Under the pieces are notes generated by a model. The model ran no database searches. It was not told the origin of the DNA and worked only from the letters and a program-made list of their open reading frames with translations. Shown one piece after another: positions 41,666 to 52,490 of a stretch of 64,000 bases of DNA; position 1 is the first letter of the stretch; every line of letters begins with the position of its first letter. Made by a program: the position numbers and the translations under genes. The stretch is from Lophium mytilinum (Eukaryota; Ascomycota; Dothideomycetes; Mytilinidiales; Mytilinidiaceae), in NCBI GenBank assembly GCA_010093605.1, contig MU004181.1, positions 2,944,215 to 3,008,214 of the forward strand. Direction: 5' to 3'.

Positions 41666-43588
41666 TTACCTGCCCCAGTCTTCGTACCTCCTCTGCGAAT
41701 AATATCCGTCTGAGCCTGCTACCCCGTTCAGAATCCCATTCAGGCCCTGGACTCCGTTCGGTCCGTTAACCCCCAGCCCGTCAAAGCTCCTTCTCCTCCC
41801 ACCAGCACTCTTTACCTCACTCAAGCGGGCCATGTACGGCGCCAACTTCCGCATCTTCACTCGTTTCCCCGGGTCCTCTCTCACCATAGCCTCTATGCAC
41901 CCCAGCACGCCCAGCTCCAGCTTCAGCGCCTGCTCACGCCGCTCTCTCTGCGCACCAGCCCACCCACCTCCTCCCATCGTCTGCAGTCGCATGCGCCAGT
42001 TGGCGACACGGTCCGCATTCGCGTGGAAAGAAGCATCGTGGGTGCCACCAGCGCGGTATGCAGAGAACGAGGTGAGCGACTGGCTTTTCAGCACAGTCAT
42101 GATGGCGAGGAAGATGCAGCCCAGTGCGAAGACGTCGGCAGGACGGCCGGGCTTCTTCGCACGCGGCGTGATGCTTTCCGGAGCGGCATAGAGATAAGAC
42201 TGGTCTGTAAAGTATGACGGGTCAGAGCGCTTACTGTGCGATGGTGGAGAGGTTGATAAGGGGTCACGGGCATGTGGACTGCCCTCATCGTGGTGAGACG
42301 ATGTACTGGATATGCCGAAAGCTGCGAGATAGACACGCGAGCCGTCGATCAGTATCTTCCGTGGGCGGAGGCCCCTGTGCGAAATCTGTTGCGCATGCAG
42401 GTAGTCTACCGCCTGGCAGAGATCGTTGGTCCAGTCCAGCAGCTGCTTCGCGCGATGAGCATCCAGGGGGAATTGCAGATAGTCGTCAAGGCTGTACTGC
42501 GCCGAGTTTGTTACGATGCCGATGACGTTGCCTTGGGCATATGAACACACTACACGGGATATGTTCCTGTGGTCGAGTCGCTTGAAGTCGGCGATCTGAG
42601 TCAAGATCGATGACTTTTGGCTGGGTCGGGTATAGATAAAACGCTTGCGAACGAGAATGCGGTCGTCAGAATCGCCAAGCCACGCCACTTTGTCGACATT
42701 CTTCTCAGGCGTTGAGCGGAGCATGTTTAGTGGTTGGAGCGGGACCGTTTCGCGTGCTTGGAATTCCACGTGGCCTCCGTTTTGGGGCAATTCCTTCGCA
42801 GTAACGCGCCACTGGATTTCTATAGCCTTCTTTGGGTTTGCCGCAATCCCTTGGAGGTCGTCTTCAGAGAAGGGCATCTTCTCGTCTTCGAGACAGTAAA
42901 TTACAGCTTTACGCCATGAATCTACGTCGTCACAAAGAAAGAACAAGAGGGCAGTCCGCGGGTTTGACAGAGCCCAAGTGTAGGTTCTTTGCGCTGTAGA
43001 GCGCTCCCAACCTTGTCGGCGCAGAAGATCGGGGTACATCCGTCCATATTGGGTTAGGAGGGTCGGAGTCACAAACGCAGTAGGTAGTGGAGGCGGAGCT
43101 ATAGCACCGTTGGATCGATAGGGATTGGGAGTTGGTGAGTGGGGATAATTTGGCGCCGGTGACAGAGGGAAGTCGTTCCCTCTCAACGATTCGCCAGCAG
43201 AAGGAGCAGCAGGACTCGTGGGGGTGTTGAAGCTTGTGCTCATTACAATCGGCCGAACTGGCTGTGGGGCAACAGGAGTAGCTGATCGGCTGGTGTACTG
43301 CGGCGTCCTTGATTGCGGGCTTCCGTTTGGGGAAGTTCTGTTGCTTAACGACAAGGTGGACGTGTTCGCCATGTTGGTATACGGGTTGTTGGAGTTGGTA
43401 GGCGTGGAACTACGACTGGTCGTCGAAGACGTCGTAGATGCAGAGGGCGACGGCGGCGAGCGCGGAAACTGCCAGCCGGGCTCTTCATGTAAGTTCACCA
43501 TGGATACTGTGTGCTGGAGGGAGAAAGCGTGCTTCTGGGGAGCCGAGTTTGGCGGCAAACGCCAGGGCGAGTTAGAGGAGTGCTGCAT
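41666..43588 (-). CDS. Protein kinase-like protein, predicted pseudokinase
   Basis: A single exon of 640 residues. The first about 180 residues are Ser/Pro/Thr/Asn-rich and low complexity. A folded helical part follows (YGRMYPDLLRRQGWERS, WALSNPRTALLFFLCDDVDSWRKAVIYCLED). The C-terminal half has a kinase-like fold: RILVRKRFIY, FKRLDHRNISRVVCSY, LCQAVDYLHAQQISHRGLRPRKILID, YLAAFGISS, then SYLYAAPES and PADVFALGCIFLAIMTVL. Key catalytic residues are changed: HRD is HRG (His404-Arg405-Gly406), the loop Asn is Lys, and DFG is AFG (423-425). It therefore likely acts as a scaffold or allosteric partner. The APE-like segment and F-helix Asp (PADVFALGC) are kept, so the fold should be stable. Confidence 0.85.
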   Translation of the reverse strand: MQHSSNSPWRLPPNSAPQKHAFSLQHTVSMVNLHEEPGWQFPRSPPSPSASTTSSTTSRSSTPTNSNNPYTNMANTSTLSLSNRTSPNGSPQSRTPQYTSRSATPVAPQPVRPIVMSTSFNTPTSPAAPSAGESLRGNDFPLSPAPNYPHSPTPNPYRSNGAIAPPPLPTAFVTPTLLTQYGRMYPDLLRRQGWERSTAQRTYTWALSNPRTALLFFLCDDVDSWRKAVIYCLEDEKMPFSEDDLQGIAANPKKAIEIQWRVTAKELPQNGGHVEFQARETVPLQPLNMLRSTPEKNVDKVAWLGDSDDRILVRKRFIYTRPSQKSSILTQIADFKRLDHRNISRVVCSYAQGNVIGIVTNSAQYSLDDYLQFPLDAHRAKQLLDWTNDLCQAVDYLHAQQISHRGLRPRKILIDGSRVYLAAFGISSTSSHHDEGSPHARDPLSTSPPSHSKRSDPSYFTDQSYLYAAPESITPRAKKPGRPADVFALGCIFLAIMTVLKSQSLTSFSAYRAGGTHDASFHANADRVANWRMRLQTMGGGGWAGAQRERREQALKLELGVLGCIEAMVREDPGKRVKMRKLAPYMARLSEVKSAGGRRRSFDGLGVNGPNGVQGLNGILNGVAGSDGYYSQRRYEDWGR

Positions 43589-44922
43589 TGCTGCAGAGGG
43601 AGGAAGCAGTCTATCAGGTGAACAGGGACAGATGCAACAGGCAACGAAGAGAATGACGCCAGACAGTCATGGGAAAGATACGAAACAGCTTGCACGGCTA
43701 TTGGCTGACACGGGCGCAGGAGGCCCAAAGAGAAGACGCGAAAAACAAAGATGACATTTCCAGAGGGTGATGAGGTCGAGGTGGCAGTGGGAGAGCAGCG
43801 GAGACTGCAGGCAGGTATCAGTGCAAGATAGAAGTACTCAATGCACAGGGGTAATGAGAATGAAAAGAGCCCGGGCGGGCAGGCTGGCTTGCCCTCCCTT
43901 CTGGACAGGTGTGCATCTGGGGCGTGTGTGCTGGCAGAGGAAGCTCTGCAAGGACGGCCGCATTAGTGGGCGCGAGAGCAGTTGCGCCGTCATGTTGCGG
44001 GCGTTGGGCGAGTAACGGAGGGTTAGTTCGAATGCATCATATGTGTAGGATTTTGATTCGCCTTTGCTCGAACAAGTGCCCTGTGCGGCCGTTCGCAGGG
44101 CGCGCGACCCGACCAGCCTGCGGGTGGTGCCAGAGCAGCCGGTGGAGCAGCTCAGCAAAGGCAGCGAGCGGCATTCGCCCGGGGGGCAGCCTGCGGGCGT
44201 TGACTGCAGGGCGTTGAGGGTGTGGTAGGCGGGATATGGCGGGCGAGGATAGGGACGTGGTGAAGGGGGTGTAGGGTGAGCCCGACGAGAGCCACGAATC
44301 CTGGGGCCGCCGTCGACACTGTACCTACATTAACCGACGCTCGACATCGTGGGAGGCGTCGCTGGGTATCACGGCAATCGATTGGGCCTGAGAAACGGTC
44401 GATTGGGTGTCGGGGGCATCGATTGGGCTGCGAGGGACCGAATGAAGCTGGGGACGTCCCGGAACACTTCACCGCTCCACCACCTCCACCATCCTCTTGG
44501 CAGCCTCGAGAGAGGATGTGCTGTCGGGTGGGTAATGGTCTCTAATCCACGTGCACGCACCGATGTCGAGTCCACCTTTCCATGCCCTGCGTGGCGCTGA
44601 AGCTCCATGCTAGAAACTGCTGAAGCTTCGAGCGCCATGTCGATGGAGCGTTTCACAGGGATCGTAAGTCACTCAGCTCTATGTATATATGTAGACATGT
44701 ACGTATGTAGGTATGCATATATATATGTTTATGCCGAAGTGTCTGTAAAGTGTATTATAAGATGGGAAGACAAGGAGGACAAGAAGTCAAGCACGTGTAT
44801 GGCACGTGCTGCGTTGTTGACACAGTATATGTACAGCACTCAGCTGCCCGCTGAACCTCTTCGCTGTCTGTTGTACACCTTACTAGCGCGCAAGAGATGA
44901 CACCGAGCATGAGTGAACAGTC
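43589..44922. other. Intergenic region, no gene seen
   Basis: 1.3 kb upstream of the pseudokinase, GC-rich near 44100-44450 with many short overlapping frames, ending in a TA/TG-rich tract at about 44681-44732. Confidence 0.5.
44681..44732. repeat. Low-complexity (TA/TG)n tract
   Basis: A run of alternating ATGTATATATGT and GCATATATATATG units, imperfect. It has no other visible function. Confidence 0.6.
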
Positions 44923-44939
44923 TTGGGTATCGTTTGCCT

Positions 44940-45111
44940 GTGCTCAGGACATTTACTTGAGATTTCTTCAGGTCACGTGATGACCAGCAGCCCTTGTGAG
45001 TTAGACATCGTGGATCGCAAAGGGACTTTTGCAGGCATTATAGACTTTGCTGCTGTCGGAAAGCGCTGTGGCCCAGAAGTCGACTTGGGCTGGCGCCGCG
45101 GTGGAGTATGA
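44940..45111 (+). pseudogene. Possible APH-family kinase fragment
   Basis: The reading CELDIVDRKGTFAGIIDFAA, followed by a GPEVDLGW-like stretch, resembles the second catalytic loop of APH-family kinases (xGxFAGxIDFxxxGxGxPxxDLxW). No HxDxxxxN loop, start or C-terminal domain can be joined to it in frame. It is either a small decayed relic or a chance match; the similarity covers only about 30 residues. Confidence 0.28.
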
Positions 45112-46109
45112 TGCTACGATGTGCTTCCGCAAGGGGCTCTACGACACGTGAGTCTCCACCGGGTGCGACAAGCTGGCACTCCACCACAGCGCGACGCCGT
45201 TTGAGCGGCACCAGGCCTCCAGGAGCTCTTTAGCAGCACCTCTAGGCTTTGTAGGTGGCATCTAGGCTCGACACGCTGTGGCCGGGGCCCGCAAGCATAA
45301 GGCGCTCCAGTAAGACTCGGCTGGCCAGAAAGGCGAGCCAATCTGCGGCGATGTATTTCGCTACATTTCGAGGTGCGACACCACGGCCTTCAAGAGAGGC
45401 TCAACTTTCGAATCCGAAACCCACACCGCTGGCCCCTCCCGCTGCTACACAGGGCTGATTGGCGCACAGCCGAACGACGCCATGATCGCCTAGCGCCCCT
45501 GCGGACACTCTGACTTCATCTGTGTCAAGGAGAGCCTCACCAAGCACTCCCGCTGCACCACCACTGACCACCATACAGCCCGCTCAAGCAATCATCGCCG
45601 CGGGAACGCTGAGCTTGCACGCTTTAAGCACTGTTCAGCTCGGACCATTCGTCCAGACCTCCTTGCTAGCCTCAATGGAGCTCCACCAGCCTGGGCGCAT
45701 AACCTTCACCTCCCCCCGCGTCTCAGCAGCAGTCTCAACCAAGATATTCAGTCATTCATGCTACTCACGCTGTCAGGTACCAGCCTCCTTCACGCCATTG
45801 CCAAACCCCCTCAGACGGCCTCCTGATGCTGTGATGTCTCCGGAGTTGTCTCCAAGTCCGCTGTGATAGCGTCTGTTTTGCTGCTAGCAGCCGACCCCTC
45901 TCCAACTCTAGCTATTATGACCTCTCGGCCGGCCCAGTATCGATCCGCCTGATTTCTGCCTGCACTGCCTTTTCTATCTTGCTAGAGTTTCTCTTCTTCC
46001 ACCTTCTTTGAGCCGCTGCTGTGCAGTTTGCCATCTACAATCTCTTCGTCTACCCTATTTAATACAGATAACCCTAGATTAATCATCCTTCTTGACTCAT
46101 ATCATCACG
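45112..46109. other. Region without a supportable gene
   Basis: 1 kb, C-rich. Several short plus-strand frames of Ala/Pro/Ser-rich composition occur. They may be decayed coding sequence continuing from the kinase-like relic, but I recognise nothing in them. Confidence 0.4.
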
Positions 46110-47223
46110 ATGCTCGTCCAATCTGCTCTGGCTGGTAGTCTCTTTGTTGCCGGTCAGATTCTCCAAGCCTCAGCCGGCCATCCCAGAGGAATCCTAGACG
46201 CATCACATCTGCTTCCACGGAATGATCATTTTGAACACCAAATACGGCGGCATGCAGAAGACGTTATAGCAAAGCTTGCACGACGACAGAACCCATCCGC
46301 CACCGCATCAGCACCCACCATCTCGACAACTCCACAGTCTGGGGATGCAACCAAGGTCGATCTGAACAAGTGGGAGACACAGACACAACAGGCATGCTCA
46401 AATGCTCTGTCTGTTCTCAATGGTCAGGCTTCAAATCCATCCGGCATGGCCGTATGCTACAACCTCCCCTTCCTCGACAACACCACCGGCGTCTTCGAGG
46501 CCGAACTACGCATGTACAACGTCTCGATGCCCATCGACCCCTGGGTGGGCATCACCAGCGCCGACGTGAGCATGACATTGAAGTATCTTGGCGCCACCGT
46601 CCAAGCCACCAACGGCACCTTCATGAAGCGCGACTCAACCCTATCCTGGCCTCCCATTCGAAGGAACGTAGATCTAGGTAGTGAGCTCGTTTACCGCCAG
46701 AGCTCCGGCTCCAACGTTGCACCCCCTGGCGAGCTCAAAGTTCTCACCTACGTGGGCAAAATTAACAGCAACCTGATGGGCTCAGCCATGTCACAGTCAG
46801 CTCCCTCTAACCCTTCATTGCCCCTCCCATCTAACACTTAACAGATCCAACCTCCAAGCCCTTCTTGTCCCACAGATCATCCTCACCGCCAACAGCCCCA
46901 AAACCGGGAAGCAGGTTTCTGCCACACTATCTTCGACTGAAGCGTCCTTCGTCAACGGCGTGTTCGCTAAAGAGGCCACCCCCGTGTCCCCCTCTGCCTC
47001 CGCTTCTGCTTCTGCGGTCGGCGCCGCTGCCACACAGGGCGCCAACTATGTCCTCCCCGGCACCAAGCTCGCCTTCTTCCCGATCGGCCTTGTCGTCACT
47101 TGCGTATGGACGGCAGGGCTGTTCTTAGCGGTCGGCTTGGGCACAATTGGCCGGATACAGTTCCGGGAACAGTATCGCCGGCGTATGAAGCGGGAGATGA
47201 CGAAGGGCGTCCCGACGATATAG
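46110..47223 (+). CDS. Secreted/membrane Ser-Ala-rich protein, unknown function
   Basis: Two exons (46110-46795, 46845-47223; intron 49 nt) give 354 residues. The N-terminus MLVQSALAGSLFVAGQILQAS is a signal peptide, and a KLARR site before the Thr/Ser-rich segment could be cut by a Kex2-like protease. The extracellular part contains three potential N-glycosylation sites (DNTT, YNVS, TNGT) and two Cys. After an Ala/Ser repeat (SPSASASASAVGAAA) a single membrane helix (AFFPIGLVVTCVWTAGLFLA) and a basic cytosolic tail end the protein. This is the layout of a fungal wall-spanning or sensor-like type I protein. I do not recognise the family. An upstream TTG-started extension is disregarded. Confidence 0.78.
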
Positions 47224-48071
47224 AATACCCACCTTCGCTCAGATATCTATTAGTCCGCACCCGGCTTGGATTGTTTAGCGTGTCGAGGTTGAGACGTCTT
47301 ACTTTCGTTCTATGTATCCTAATTTTATTCGCGCACGGTTTTTGAAAGAACGGCCAGGTCGCTAGACGTCATCCTGGCGATGCATGCGGTTGAAGCAGTC
47401 TGCGGTCACTAGGGATCAGTCGAATTACAAGTCCAGCCTTGGGGGTATAGTCTGATAGAAACATGAATAGATAAAAATGAATAAACAAAACACCCTCTTT
47501 TCCTCCAACTTAGACCCTACGAGACGAAAGTTGGCAGTACGGCTCAAATCTCAAGTCATGATGGAGGAGCCAGTTTACGTGAGGTTTCACGTGGTTTTAG
47601 TATGACAAGTCTATGACACTCTCAATTGGATTATATTTTCAGGGACGGCGAAAGGGCCTTTTGTAGCGGGAGTTCTTCGAGCATTGAAAGGATAGGTCAA
47701 AAACTTTGGAAGCGGGGACTGATTTTGAGTCTAGTACCCACTCCTTTTAGCGCGTACCTGAATCCCGGCCTCGGGTCAAAGGCTTGGTACGAAAGCGAAC
47801 GACGCGGTGCAGGACCACCTCAACGGAGTCTGGACTCAACACTTATTTCTTTGCCAAGACTTACTCAAATAGGGAACAGCTCAAGTGACGCATAAAGGTA
47901 GGGGAAATATTAATAGCCAAGGAAACCACAGATTAGTAAAGATCTTTGTCCGCTCTAGCAGTATGAAGGTAGTTCCAAACGGATGTTAATGTATTTGCGA
48001 ATCTAACATCTCGTCGCACGACATGTTACCCTCCCATACCCATACGTTCCCTCATTTTGCTACTCCGGATA
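47224..48071. other. Intergenic region between convergent genes
   Basis: 848 bp; no gene or repeat seen. A plus-strand frame at 47626-47895 has no motif. Confidence 0.5.
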
Positions 48072-49893
48072 TCATCTCCTGACCCATAGCCTTCCTAACC
48101 CCCTCTGCTGCACCTCCCTCCTCGCCGCCCCATCAATGACAACACCTTGACCCTCGCTAGTAGAACTCGCACTACTAGCCTTCTTAGCGCTCGAAGTCCT
48201 AAAGAACCTCAACAGCACCACCATCGTCCCCGCCGCCAAGATACTCCCACAAAGAATCCCAATCATGACTAAGTTGCTCTTCCGATACTTATGCTTCCCC
48301 TCTCCATCCTCAGGCCACCCCGTATACAGCGCATACGTCGTCAATATACTGCCCAAATTCCCGAGGCCTGAGACGAGGGCGCTGGCCGCTGCTACGCCTA
48401 CCTCGCCGTGGCGCGGCTGGAAGATCTCATTCGTCCAGGTCATAGTGATGGGGACCGTGGGGCCGAGGCCGAAGCCGACGATGAGGAGGCCGCCGTAGCG
48501 GGCCCAGCCGTCGCTGGCGAAGGTGGTGATAAGGAGGCCAGCGATTTGGAAAAGGACGGCGATGCTGAAGAAGAGGGCGCGGTGGTGGTGGAAGCGGTCG
48601 GACAGGGGGGTGACGAGCAGGATTGCAATGAGATCCATCTAAATGTTTGCGTTAGCATATGCTCAAAGAATGAAAATAGAGGAGACTTACGATCCAGATA
48701 GGGGCGAAGAGCAGACTTAGCTGGATGCTCGTGAGGTCAGGGTTGATGCCTCGAATAATTACGGTGCCGTAGCTCTGGGTGCCAATCCCAACACCGACAA
48801 CGCCAAAGTACATGATGACTAGGGGCCAGAGACGCCAGTCTATCACTACGTGCCAGAGGTCTCTGATGTTCCAGGCGCTGCGATGGTACACGCGGGTCAG
48901 ATCTTCGTAATGGATTCTTGCGTCCTCCCCAGTCAGGGCGGGTTTGCTCTGAGGGATCCACTTTCTCCAGCCGTCCCGATTTCGTACTTCGCCGGGAGGC
49001 AGTGGGCGATCTGGGAGCCACCATAACAATGACACGCCGACGACGATTCCAACGAGGCCATAAAGAAGGAACATCCATTGGAAACCAGTCAGGCCTTGAA
49101 GGCCATCCATCTCTTGAAATCCAGCTGACACCAAGCCGACGACAGCAGCGGAGACTTGAGCGGCAGTGAAGTAGCGTCCAATACGCTTTCCAGTCCGCGA
49201 TGGCGGGTAAAAGAGAGTGAGATAGTAAGACATCCCAGGCCACATGCCAGCAATAACGATACCGAGCAGGAGTCTCAAAAGACTGCAGCAAAGCATGAGA
49301 CGGCGTTTAGAGAGAGATTAGAGTAGGAACAACATACTAGAAGCTCCATGCTGCTTTCATGGCCGTCAGACATGTTCCTATAATACCGACACCGACAACG
49401 ATTCGGCTCATCCATACATGAGGGCTGAGCTTTGACATGACCAAATTGGACGGTAAGTCAAATAAAACATAGCAAACGTAGAATAAGGCCAAGCCAGTGG
49501 ATACTTGCTTCGGAGTCAAGTTGAGCACTGAAGCAAGGTCGTGGCCCTGTTTAGTGTTCATGGTCTGGGCGAGGCCAACATTGGATCGTATGGCAGAGCA
49601 GAGGAAGTAGAGCACCCAGAAAGCTAAGTAGGAATGAGTCTTGCGGCTTAACATAGATGATCGAGAATGGAGTACCTGGGAGAATTCTCCGATCTAGCTT
49701 TCTGTTTCTATCAGCATTTTGCCGGCGCCGAAATCTTGATAGCTTACTTATACACAGCCTCAATCCTTGCAATATCCACAACATCAGCACCCAATTCGGG
49801 GTCATCGTGAAAGCTGGCATTTTTCGGTGTTTCTCCAATTGCTATACCAGGCTCTTCGTCGTAGCCACTTTTCCAAATCGGCTCAGTGGCCAT
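48072..49893 (-). CDS. MFS transporter, Dal5/Tna1-like anion:cation symporter family
   Basis: Five exons (49748-49893, 49676-49701, 49338-49623, 48691-49282, 48072-48638) give 538 residues; the second exon is only 26 nt. After an acidic N-terminal tail, KKLDRRILP leads into TM1 (AFWVLYFLCSAIRSNVGLA), then FYVCYVLFDLPSNLVMSKL and LLLGIVIAGMWPGMSYYLTLFYP. The loop after TM6 has WLPDRPLPPGEVRNRDGWRK. The second half includes FGLGPTVPITMTWTNEI and SALVSGLGNLGSI. All introns are 46-55 nt. The family carries nicotinate, pantothenate, biotin, allantoate and related anions; the substrate here is unknown. TM2-3 contains NVGLAQTMN where Tna1-like proteins vary. It is divergent from the small mitochondrial-type gene at 50462. 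Confidence 0.9.
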
Positions 49894-50461
49894 GCTGATT
49901 AAATTACAAGCAACACAAAGGGACAATTATTCTGATGGTATGACTCTAGACGGAAGAGGGGTGGATTATATACAGTGACAAGGTCCGAGGCTACTGGCGG
50001 CTCAGAGGGCAACGAGAGCGAGGTCGGCGGAGGCTTTAGGTTCCCCAGGCCCGGGATTATTCGTTGAGTAGCCACGGGTACAAATTTTACGTAGCAGTGG
50101 GGAACTAGCAGAGCCATGCTGCAGCCGTCGAGGGGTTCAAAGATGCATTGGAGGCTAGCCAAACTACTGCGAGAGGGGTGCCGGAGATCTGGTAATGGCA
50201 CTGATCGTCCATCACCTGCACCCTTTGCCTTTTGCTTCTTCTTCTCCGTGTCGTGTCGTGTGGTTTGAGTTGAGATCGGAGTAAGGAATAAGGTTTGGGA
50301 CTAGCGTGTCGGCAACTTTACTTTGTAATGCCGACGAATGCCTTTCGTCATCAGTCAATTTACTCTCAAGCTTCACAAAGTCACTACACCAAAGCAATTG
50401 CACCTCCTACGTTCTTAGGGCACTCAGACCTTGTAAACACATCTGCTTGAAGTAGCTAAAG
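49894..50461. other. Divergent promoter region
   Basis: 568 bp between the MFS start and the gene at 50462; no motif I can name. Confidence 0.5.
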
Positions 50462-51097
50462 ATGTTTTCGCGCTCGATTACAGCTCTACGGCCTTTGACT
50501 AGAGCTCCAAGAAATTTGTCTCTCCGTGGACGAGCTCTATCTACACTCCCAAACAACCCTCACATCGTAAGCTGCCCTTTCAACTGAACCTGGAAAGTAT
50601 TCTTGCTAACACACGAGCAGTACGTCTTCCCCTCGCCAGCTGACCCCAAATCATCCATACTCTCTCTTCTCCCGACCGATCCCCCAACTCAATCCCTTGC
50701 AATCGGCACCACAACCTCAATTCCACCAGAGCCAGCATCCTTCACTGAGAACCACCAGTTTCTCGGCATCTTACAATCTGTATTCCACGCATATGCCATC
50801 CAGGATCCAGAGGTTCAATACCAGGCCGCAGCGTTCGCTTCCCCAGGAGGCTTTAATCTGGGTGGAAGCAGCGGCGAAGGCGCCGGCGGAGCCAGTCAGC
50901 AAGGTGGCATGGGAGGTGCGAACCGTGGAGGATGGATTCATGTCAGTGATACTAGGAATCCGCCCGATTGGGGCAGGATAGCGTGGCCAGAAGATATCTT
51001 TGGGAGTGTGGAGGTGGATGGGAACGGGAAGTTTGCAGATGGGGGAAGCTACCAAGCTAGTGGCACCTATCGCATCGTGACGCGGGAGGGGATGTAG
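50462..51097 (+). CDS. Small protein with mitochondrial-type presequence, unknown function
   Basis: Two exons (50462-50566, 50621-51097; intron 54 nt, phase 0) give 193 residues. The start MFSRSITALRPLTRAPRNLS is Arg/Ser-rich and amphipathic, as in a mitochondrial targeting signal. The body has ENHQFLGILQSVFHAYAIQD, a Gly-rich loop (GGFNLGGSSGEGAGGASQQG) and a conserved-looking end with GGWIHVSDTRNPPDWGRIAW, PEDIFGSVEVDG and GTYRIVTREGM. I do not recognise the family. The second exon alone would lack the presequence, and splice sites and phase support the first exon. Confidence 0.8.
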
Positions 51098-52490
51098 GTG
51101 TCATTCACTGTCGATCTGGTGACTCTGGCTAATTTCAAGCAGACTCGGACTCTCCACATTCCTTCGCGAAAAGCTGATCGAGCGGCTACAGGAACTAGAA
51201 AAGCAATCCAAAAACAACTAACGCTCTTGTTACCTGGCGTATATCTCCATCAAGCCTTTTCACAATTCAGGGACCCCAGATGCTCCTCTTTCTGGACCTA
51301 ACGAATGCGGATTCTCTCCACCTGGATGCGCCATCTTCTGACAATCCCACTGTACCGTCTGGCACTGATTATTAAACTCCCGGCATATATCCAACCTACT
51401 TATCATCTTATCCCTGACAGGCCCTGCTGCCACCAACCACGCAGGCATCCGTATAGCTCTGTTCATGCAGTCAACAACGAGCCTATTACATTTTACTGCC
51501 CTCTCACAGACCGCAGTATCGGGAACCACGGGCAGCGTGCTGCAGATCTCCGGATCGTTCAACTTTTCCATACACTCCAGAGTCCACTGGGAGATGCCAG
51601 GGGTCCAGCAGGATCCGAATGCAGATTGGCAAGTCGGTGCTGCGCAGTGTGACTCGTCGGAGCCGCAGAAGCCGTGATGGCTATGTGCTGGACATTAGCG
51701 ATATATCGTGGGGCGACATAAACTATCGCAGATAACCATACCTGCAGCAATCTCCGAATTTGGAATATTTGCATGAGAATCCACTTTCACCAGCACATCT
51801 TCCGTCTAGACTAACAGAGAGCGCAATACTCGGAACTAAGGCACAGAATCAGCCAGCGAACACTCGCGGGGTAACGAATATAACCTACCAGCGCTCGTGG
51901 TCGGCACATCGCCTAGTGCCACCCTTGCAACATGTTCCCTTCGACCTGGCCATCCCCGAATGGGAAGACTCAACGCCATCCAAAGGATTTTGAGCGGTTG
52001 AGGAAGCATCGCAAGACCGATTAAGTTCTTTTGACATTGTCTTCAAGGGTGCCTCAAGGATCTTTAACGGTGCTTTCTTCATCGCTTACCAGCGTTTTGG
52101 AATCCAATACCAGCCAGGAATGAGGTGGCACCGCAGATTGGAATGTGGCCAGGTATCCGGGAAAGCTTGCTTGAGCTCGAGAACCATAAACTTTTTCGGT
52201 CATGCTAGGGATAATTGATACTATTTTAGGGGAGGAATTAGCAATGTTAGCGAGCATATACAGTCTCCTGGTATGTAATCCCTTTCCACCCCACGCACGT
52301 GGCATGCTAGACTTCCCCATTTCACAACCTTCTCCACAAAACAAACGCGCCCTGCAGATATGTGATGCATGCTCACTTTCACATTTCAAAATGCAAAGTC
52401 GCATCCACATCTCGTATTCCAGAATGCTGGATGCGTAAAACCAAATTACCCCACACGAGCCCCCCCACACCCCTTACATGCCCACCCCAC
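51098..52490. other. Intergenic region, no gene seen
   Basis: 1.4 kb between convergent genes. Several frames near 100 codons overlap on both strands, without motifs. Confidence 0.5.

Noticed and set aside
45112-46109. Possible decayed coding sequence in C-rich DNA
   Set aside because: Short Ala/Pro/Ser-rich frames only; no stretch matches a family strongly enough.
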